Assembly (NCBI GenBank): GCA_002439285.1
Contig: DJTQ01000354.1
Coordinates: 1-6,407, forward strand
Source of the DNA: Paenibacillaceae bacterium UBA6304
GTDB taxonomy: Bacteria; Bacillota; Bacilli; Paenibacillales; Paenibacillaceae
Direction of reading: 5' to 3'
Length of the DNA stretch: 6,407 nt
Notes under the pieces: model-generated
The model's database searches: none
The model's input: the letters and a program-made list of their open reading frames with translations, nothing else
What the model was told of the DNA's origin: nothing
Position numbers and translations under genes: made by a program
In this document: positions 1-4,021 of the stretch, piece after piece
How the letters are laid out: each line of letters begins with the position of its first letter
Numbering within the stretch: the first letter of the stretch is position 1

Positions 1-1770
1 ATGCAGCGCAACTGGATCGGCAAATCCGAAGGTGCGGAAGTCGTATTCGCCATTGAAGGCCATAAAGAATCGCTGACCGTATTCACAACCCGTCCCGACA
101 CGCTGTTCGGAGCTAGCTACGCGGTACTAGCACCGGAGCATGAGCTTGTGGCGCAGATTACTACGGCGGCTCAAAGCGATGCGATCAAGGCCTATCAAGA
201 TCAGGCTGCACGCAAGAGCGATTTGGAACGCACGGATCTGGCCAAAGAAAAGACCGGCGTGTTCACGGGCGCTTATGCGGTGAATCCGGTAAACGGCGCG
301 AAGCTGCCGATCTGGATCGCGGATTATGTGCTTGCCGGTTACGGTACGGGCGCGATTATGGCCGTACCGGGTCATGATGAGCGTGACTATGAGTTCGCGA
401 AGCAGTTTGACCTTCCGATCATTGAAGTGGTTGAGGGCGGCGATATTGCCAAGGAAGCTTATGCCGGAGACGGAGCGCATGTCAATTCCGATTTCCTTAA
501 CGGCCTGCGCAACGAAGAAGCGATTAAGAAAATGATCGCCTGGTTGGAAGAAAGCGGCAAAGGTCAAGGCAAGATAACCTACCGTCTGCGTGATTGGCTG
601 TTCAGCCGCCAACGCTATTGGGGCGAACCGATTCCGATTTTGCACCTGGAAGACGGCACGATGAAGCCTGTGCCTGAGGATCAGCTTCCGCTGCTGTTGC
701 CTGATGTGGACGCGATCAAGCCGTCCGGTACGGGCGAATCGCCACTGGCGAACGTGACGGAATGGGTCAACACGACCGATCCGGAAACCGGGCTGCCGGC
801 TCGCCGGGAAACGAACACCATGCCGCAATGGGCGGGAAGCTGCTGGTACTATCTGCGGTACATCGATCCGCATAACGATAAGGAACTGTGCTCCAAAGAG
901 AAGCAGCAGGAATGGCTGCCGGTCGATCTTTATATCGGCGGTGCCGAGCATGCGGTGCTTCACTTGCTGTACGCCCGTTTCTGGCACAAAGTGCTTTACG
1001 ATCTGGGCGTAGTATCGACCAAAGAGCCGTTTCACAAGCTGGTTAACCAAGGAATGATTCTCGGGACGAATAACGAGAAAATGAGTAAATCCCGCGGCAA
1101 TGTTATCAACCCGGACGAAATCGTGAATGAATTCGGTGCGGATACTTTACGGATGTATGAAATGTTTATGGGACCACTGGAAGCTACGAAGCCTTGGAAT
1201 GCGAACGGCGTGGAAGGAACGCACCGCTTCTTATCCCGGATCTGGCGTTTGTTCGTAGCCGAAGACGGCCGATTGAACTCAAAAATCGTGGATGGAGACG
1301 GAAGCGACGAATTCAAACGGACATGGCACAAAACGATCAAAAAGGTGACCGAGGATTTTGATGCCTTGCGTTTCAACACTGCGATCAGCCAACTGATGAT
1401 CTTCATTAACGAAGCTTACAAAACCGACGCCGTTCCGAAAGCGGCTGCCAAGCACTTTGTTCAGATGTTGTCTCCGCTGGCTCCGCATTTGGCGGAAGAG
1501 TTGTGGGAGAAGCTGGGCCACAAGGATACCGTATCGTATGAGCCTTGGCCTGTATTTGATGAAGCGTGGACGGTGGATGCGGAAGTTGAAATCGTCGTCC
1601 AGGTCAACGGCAAAATCGTCGACCGGACGAAGATCTCCAAGGACCTGGATCAGGCGGCGATGCAAGAGCATAGCATGAGCCTTCCGAACGTGAAACAAGC
1701 AGTGGAAGGAAAAACGATCCGCAAAGTGATCGCTGTTCCCGGAAAACTGGTAAATATCGTCGTTGGTTAA
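1..1770 (+). CDS. leuS: Leucyl-tRNA synthetase, C-terminal 589 residues (5' end outside the window)
   Basis: Class I aminoacyl-tRNA synthetase that charges tRNA-Leu with leucine in the cytoplasm. The frame is open from base 1. Its first residues (MQRNWIG) are an internal LeuRS motif, not the true start, so roughly 220 residues lie upstream; family members are about 800-860 aa. Visible here (numbered from base 1): most of the CP1 editing domain, about 1-190, with the threonine-rich TTRPDT (29-34) and the [15 protein letters not shown] motif (116-130) whose Asp helps hydrolyse mischarged tRNA. The catalytic core follows with [12 protein letters not shown] (200-211), SCWYYLRY (281-288) and KMSKS (361-365), then the anticodon-binding helical domain (about 430-525) and the small C-terminal tRNA-binding domain (about 526-589). 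The leucine-specific insert before KMSKS is minimal ([14 protein letters not shown]), as in Bacillus rather than E. coli. The stop overlaps that of convergent comER by 4 bp. No frameshift or missing motif is seen. The identification is essentially certain. Confidence 0.98.
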   Translation: MQRNWIGKSEGAEVVFAIEGHKESLTVFTTRPDTLFGASYAVLAPEHELVAQITTAAQSDAIKAYQDQAARKSDLERTDLAKEKTGVFTGAYAVNPVNGAKLPIWIADYVLAGYGTGAIMAVPGHDERDYEFAKQFDLPIIEVVEGGDIAKEAYAGDGAHVNSDFLNGLRNEEAIKKMIAWLEESGKGQGKITYRLRDWLFSRQRYWGEPIPILHLEDGTMKPVPEDQLPLLLPDVDAIKPSGTGESPLANVTEWVNTTDPETGLPARRETNTMPQWAGSCWYYLRYIDPHNDKELCSKEKQQEWLPVDLYIGGAEHAVLHLLYARFWHKVLYDLGVVSTKEPFHKLVNQGMILGTNNEKMSKSRGNVINPDEIVNEFGADTLRMYEMFMGPLEATKPWNANGVEGTHRFLSRIWRLFVAEDGRLNSKIVDGDGSDEFKRTWHKTIKKVTEDFDALRFNTAISQLMIFINEAYKTDAVPKAAAKHFVQMLSPLAPHLAEELWEKLGHKDTVSYEPWPVFDEAWTVDAEVEIVVQVNGKIVDRTKISKDLDQAAMQEHSMSLPNVKQAVEGKTIRKVIAVPGKLVNIVVG

Positions 1771-2624
1771 TTAGGTTCTCCGGGGTCCGTACCGGGGACC
1801 GGCTGCAGGCTGAAGAGATGATCCAGCTTGCCTAGATCTTCGTCGTATTTCCGGTGCGTTGTTTCAATCAATCCGGTAAAGACATGCTCAAGGCCGCTTT
1901 GCAGCACGGCGATGCCTTCGGCGGTTACTCCGCCGGGCACGGCTACACGACGCTGTAATTGTTCCGGTGTGAAGCCTCCTTCGGTCAGCAGTTTACCGGT
2001 GCCGTGAAGCATTTCGGCGCCTAGCCGGATCGCTTCGGCTCGACCGATTCCGGTCAGCCGCGAGGCCGCTTCCGCCCACTGCTGCAGAATGAAGGAGATA
2101 AACGCCGGGCCGCAGCTGGCGATATCGGATGCAATACGGGTCTCCGACTCCCGAATCGCAACCGGGATGCTGATGGAGGACATAAGCTGCTCCAACAGGA
2201 GTCGATCCTCCGGCAGAATCCGGTCCCCGTAGATGCATAACGAAGCCCCGGAAAGCGCCGAGTGCGTAATGCTGGGAATGATTTTGGCAATTTTGGATGG
2301 AATCCGCTCCTCCAGCATACTGATTTGCACAGGGCTGGTTATGGACACGACAATTTGCCGCTCATCCAGAACCCCGGAAAGTTCCTCGATGACGGCCGGA
2401 TAATCAAGCGGCTTCACGCATAGAAATACGATTTGGCTCCCGTTCGCGGCTTCGGCATTGTTGCCGGTAGCGCGAAGTCCCGGATGCCTGTTGGCCAGCG
2501 CCTCCGCCTTTTGTGTGGAACGATTGCTGGCATAGATGTAATGCGGGTGCAACGCACCGGAACGCAGGAAAGCTTCAATTAACAAGCTTCCCATCGATCC
2601 TGTTCCGATGAAAGCAACTTTCAT
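1767..2624 (-). CDS. comER: ComER, late-competence-locus ProC-like protein (pyrroline-5-carboxylate reductase family)
   Basis: A 285-residue NAD(P)-binding protein of the P5C reductase family, encoded divergently from comEA as in B. subtilis. The N-terminal Rossmann motif GTGSMG is at 7-12, a dinucleotide-site NR at 34-35 and VKP at 70-72. The C-terminal dimerisation domain holds CGPAF (171-175) and a good match to the ProC signature, V-A-V-P-G-G-V-T (227-234) with G237, I238 and L241. The usual ProC stretch resembling MPNTPA is replaced by IPSITHSAL (116-124), a ComER-like divergence, so classical proline synthesis is doubtful. Start choice: the ATG lies 6 residues before the Rossmann glycines, and AAGGGGG sits 7 nt upstream on the minus strand. 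In Bacillus, ComER is dispensable for DNA uptake and has been tied to sporulation and biofilm; the biochemical role is unknown. It could also be annotated as proC, but locus and divergence favour ComER. Confidence 0.92.
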   Translation of the reverse strand: MKVAFIGTGSMGSLLIEAFLRSGALHPHYIYASNRSTQKAEALANRHPGLRATGNNAEAANGSQIVFLCVKPLDYPAVIEELSGVLDERQIVVSITSPVQISMLEERIPSKIAKIIPSITHSALSGASLCIYGDRILPEDRLLLEQLMSSISIPVAIRESETRIASDIASCGPAFISFILQQWAEAASRLTGIGRAEAIRLGAEMLHGTGKLLTEGGFTPEQLQRRVAVPGGVTAEGIAVLQSGLEHVFTGLIETTHRKYDEDLGKLDHLFSLQPVPGTDPGEPN

Positions 2625-2651
2625 CCCGGTTCCCCCTTCCGTGCGTAACCT

Positions 2652-2666
2652 GGTTGTTGAACAACC
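2652..2666. promoter_or_regulatory. Perfect 7-1-7 palindrome, candidate operator
   Basis: GGTTGTT, a central G, then AACAACC: seven-base arms match exactly with a one-base centre. A further AACC at 2647-2650 forms a second small palindrome (AACC-T-GGTT) with the left arm. It lies just downstream of the possible comER -10 and over a possible comEA -35, so a bound dimer could affect both genes. The spacing is too tight for an RNA hairpin loop and there is no T-tract, so a protein-binding site is more likely than a terminator. The regulator is not identifiable from sequence. Confidence 0.4.
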
Positions 2667-2731
2667 TATTTATATATGTATGCATCTTGAATGGATCTTC
2701 ATGACCTATACGGATCAGATTCTTTTAAGAT

Positions 2732-2738
2732 AGGGGGG
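2732..2738 (+). promoter_or_regulatory. Ribosome binding site that selects the TTG start of comEA
   Basis: AGGGGGG lies 6 nt before the TTG at 2745-2747, which is good Bacillales spacing, with one G:U pair to the 16S rRNA tail. The only in-frame upstream ATG (2691) has no purine-rich sequence before it. This argues for TTG initiation and an N-terminus of LKKEHV (read as MKKEHV), typical of a positively charged membrane anchor. Confidence 0.7.
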
Positions 2739-2744
2739 TTCAGG

Positions 2745-3350
2745 TTGAAAAAAGAGCATGTCATCTTATCGGTCGTATCTGCGGTGATCGGAGCGGGGTT
2801 AATGCTGCTGGCGGTCGGCGGGGATCGCCCTTCCGGAATCGAAGGGTGGGTTCCGGTGAACGAAAGCGTCGCCTCGGCCATGTCCGAGAAGGACGATAAC
2901 GCAACCGGCGGCCAAGTCGAACCGGTAAAGCAGGCAACCGGCGAAGGCAATAGTCAGAGCGTGACATCGCAGTCCGGGAACGGAAGCGTTGCTGAACAGA
3001 AAGCGGAGAACGGCGCTGGTCAAACGGTAGCTGGAACATCTAATGTACCCGAAGCTAACGCGATCCCCGGGACCGGCACGCTGTCCGGAATTAACGGCAT
3101 AGCCGATGATCCGGCAGCCTTAGTCCCGGAGGCTGCGGTTCAGCAACCGGATCAAAACGGGCTGATCAGTATTAACGCCGCCGGATCGGCCGAGCTTCAA
3201 GAAATCCCGGGGATCGGGGAGAAGAAGGCGCAAGCGATTATCGATTACCGAAATGCGAACGGTCCGTTTAAGTCGGTAAATGATCTCACAAATGTTAAAG
3301 GGATTGGCGATAAAATGCTGGAAAAAATGAAGCCGCATATCGGTTTGTAA
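2745..3350 (+). CDS. comEA: ComEA, membrane-anchored DNA receptor of competence
   Basis: The protein is 201 residues from the TTG at 2745; an ATG at 2691 would add 18 residues but lacks a ribosome binding site. From the TTG start: a short charged N-terminus (KKEH), one transmembrane anchor at about 4-26, a 113-residue linker (about 27-139) rich in G, N, S, Q, A, E and P, and a C-terminal double helix-hairpin-helix domain at 140-201. The two hairpin motifs are IPGIGEKKAQAII (154-166) and VKGIGDKMLEKM (184-195). This is the ComEA fold that binds double-stranded DNA without sequence specificity outside the membrane and passes it to ComEC. Overall length matches B. subtilis ComEA (205 aa), but I cannot find the SLBB oligomerisation domain which that protein carries between anchor and HhH; the linker looks disordered instead. 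comEB follows after 18 bp, so the two are probably co-transcribed. Confidence 0.93.
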   Translation: MKKEHVILSVVSAVIGAGLMLLAVGGDRPSGIEGWVPVNESVASAMSEKDDNATGGQVEPVKQATGEGNSQSVTSQSGNGSVAEQKAENGAGQTVAGTSNVPEANAIPGTGTLSGINGIADDPAALVPEAAVQQPDQNGLISINAAGSAELQEIPGIGEKKAQAIIDYRNANGPFKSVNDLTNVKGIGDKMLEKMKPHIGL

Positions 3351-3353
3351 GAG

Positions 3354-3358
3354 AGGAG
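3354..3358 (+). promoter_or_regulatory. Ribosome binding site of comEB
   Basis: AGGAG within GAGAGGAG, 10 nt before the ATG at 3369. It also lies 2 nt before another ATG at 3361, but that frame ends after three codons (ATG CAG GAA TGA) and the spacing is too short, so 3369 is the real start. The site sits in the 18-bp gap after the comEA stop, consistent with one comEA-comEB transcript. Confidence 0.75.
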
Positions 3359-3368
3359 ACATGCAGGA

Positions 3369-3887
3369 ATGAGAGCGGATCAACGAAAAGACTGGGATAC
3401 GTATTTCATGGATATCGCCTATATGGTATCCACCCGTTCCAGGTGCAGCCGGCGGCATGTCGGTGCGGTGCTGGTCCAGGGCAAGAAGCTGCTCGGGACG
3501 GCTTATAACGGCGCCCCTTCGGGAGTGCCCGATTGTTCCGAAGCCGGCTGCATGATCGCGGAAGAGTACGAGCTTGTTGTCGTAAACGGACAGGATACGA
3601 TGGTCAAAAAACAGCGCTGCATCCGCACCATCCATGCGGAACAAAATTTGTTGCTATTTACAGACCGCATTGACCGGGAAGGATCGAGCGTCTATGTCAC
3701 GGATGAGCCATGTTGGACTTGCGCCAATATGCTGGCTAACAGCGGGATTACGGAGATCGTGTTCCATCGCCCGTATCCCAAGGATACGGGAAAAGTGACG
3801 GCGATGATGGATCAGAAGGGGATTGTTTTCCGACGTTTGGAGGCCTACGCCCCGCCGCAGGAGACAGTTATGGAAGTCGAGAATTAA
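3369..3887 (+). CDS. comEB: ComEB, dCMP deaminase-family protein
   Basis: A 172-residue cytosolic zinc-dependent deaminase of the cytidine/deoxycytidylate family; dCMP deaminase converts dCMP to dUMP, feeding thymidylate synthesis. The catalytic zinc site is complete: H89-A90-E91, with the Glu as proton shuttle, and P114-C115-x-x-C118. The substrate-site stretch YNGAPSGVPDC (46-56) matches dCMP deaminases. C26 (in SRCSRRHVGAVL) and C56 align with structural-zinc cysteines of phage T4 dCMP deaminase, and C60 and C84 may complete a second metal site. It is slightly shorter than B. subtilis ComEB (about 189 aa). In B. subtilis ComEB is not essential for DNA uptake but has been reported as a polar localisation factor for the competence ATPase ComGA. 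Position between comEA and comEC fixes the name. An intrinsic terminator starts 33 bp after the stop, so comEB appears to be the last gene of the comEA transcript. Confidence 0.95.
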   Translation: MRADQRKDWDTYFMDIAYMVSTRSRCSRRHVGAVLVQGKKLLGTAYNGAPSGVPDCSEAGCMIAEEYELVVVNGQDTMVKKQRCIRTIHAEQNLLLFTDRIDREGSSVYVTDEPCWTCANMLANSGITEIVFHRPYPKDTGKVTAMMDQKGIVFRRLEAYAPPQETVMEVEN

Positions 3888-3920
3888 GTGAGATTGGTGC
3901 ATAACTATTCAGGATGAAGG

Positions 3921-3963
3921 AAGAACCTCATCTGCTTGAAGCAGATGGGGTTCTTTTCTTTTT
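3921..3963 (+). terminator. Strong intrinsic terminator between comEB and comEC
   Basis: A 15-bp stem: AAGAACC (3921-3927), T3928 opposite G3948 as a wobble, and CATCTGC (3929-3935), closed by a TTGAA loop (3936-3940) and answered by GCAGATG (3941-3947) and GGTTCTT (3949-3955). The T-rich tail TTCTTTTT runs 3956-3963. All elements of a rho-independent terminator are present, reading on the plus strand after comEB. On the minus strand the run of A preceding the stem is only AAGAA-like, so it is mainly a plus-strand terminator. Confidence 0.93.
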
Positions 3964-4008
3964 GTATATGCAAAGAACGTTAAAGCTTCACTAATTAAGA
4001 AGTGGAAT

Positions 4009-4014
4009 GGAGGG
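4009..4014 (+). promoter_or_regulatory. Ribosome binding site of comEC
   Basis: GGAGGG, 7 nt before the ATG at 4022-4024, a strong match at ideal spacing. It fixes the comEC start. Between the terminator tail (3963) and this site there are only about 45 bp, in which I find no convincing -35/-10 pair; any comEC promoter there would be weak or non-canonical. Confidence 0.8.
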
Positions 4015-4021
4015 CCGGTTA

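Larger units (their letters stand above)
2625..2744. promoter_or_regulatory. Divergent comER/comEA control region
   Basis: This is the 120-bp gap between the comER start (minus) and the proposed comEA start (plus). It has the ribosome binding site of comER at 2632-2638 (minus, AAGGGGG), a palindrome at 2652-2666, an AT-rich block at 2667-2681, and the comEA ribosome binding site at 2732-2738. A plausible comER -10 is TATAAA on the minus strand (2674 to 2669), without a good -35. For comEA, a TTGAAC at 2657-2662 could be a -35, but no convincing -10 lies 16-18 bp downstream, so both promoters are tentative. I see no paired AAAA-N5-TTTT boxes of the ComK type. That both promoters lie here follows from the gene orientations; their exact positions are not established. 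Confidence 0.6.

Noticed and set aside
127..1050. 307-residue open frame on the minus strand across leuS
   Set aside because: It lies fully inside leuS, whose protein motifs are unmistakable; the translation is Arg/His/Leu-rich with no recognisable domain, typical of an antisense shadow in GC-rich coding DNA.
1780..1800. Repeat CCGGGGTCC / CCGGGGACC with a small GGTCC-GGACC hairpin at the end of comER as a terminator
   Set aside because: The stem is only 5 bp and no T-tract follows on either strand; it encodes the Pro/Gly-rich ComER C-terminus.
2701..2733. Ten-codon open frame just upstream of comEA, ending 11 bp before its start, as a possible leader peptide
   Set aside because: No ribosome binding site precedes its ATG, and no alternative hairpins follow it that would suggest attenuation.
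3361..3372. ATG at 3361 directly after the AGGAG site
   Set aside because: Its frame stops after three codons and the ribosome binding site is too close; the comEB start at 3369 has usable spacing and yields the complete deaminase.
3120..3644. 174-residue open frame on the minus strand across comEA and comEB
   Set aside because: It covers the conserved HhH domain of ComEA and the 5' half of comEB in antisense; no domain is recognisable.
3962..3997. Possible sigma-A promoter for comEC (TTGTAT with downstream TAAAGC or TAATTA)
   Set aside because: No pairing gives both acceptable hexamers and a 16-18 bp spacer, so it is not annotated as a promoter.
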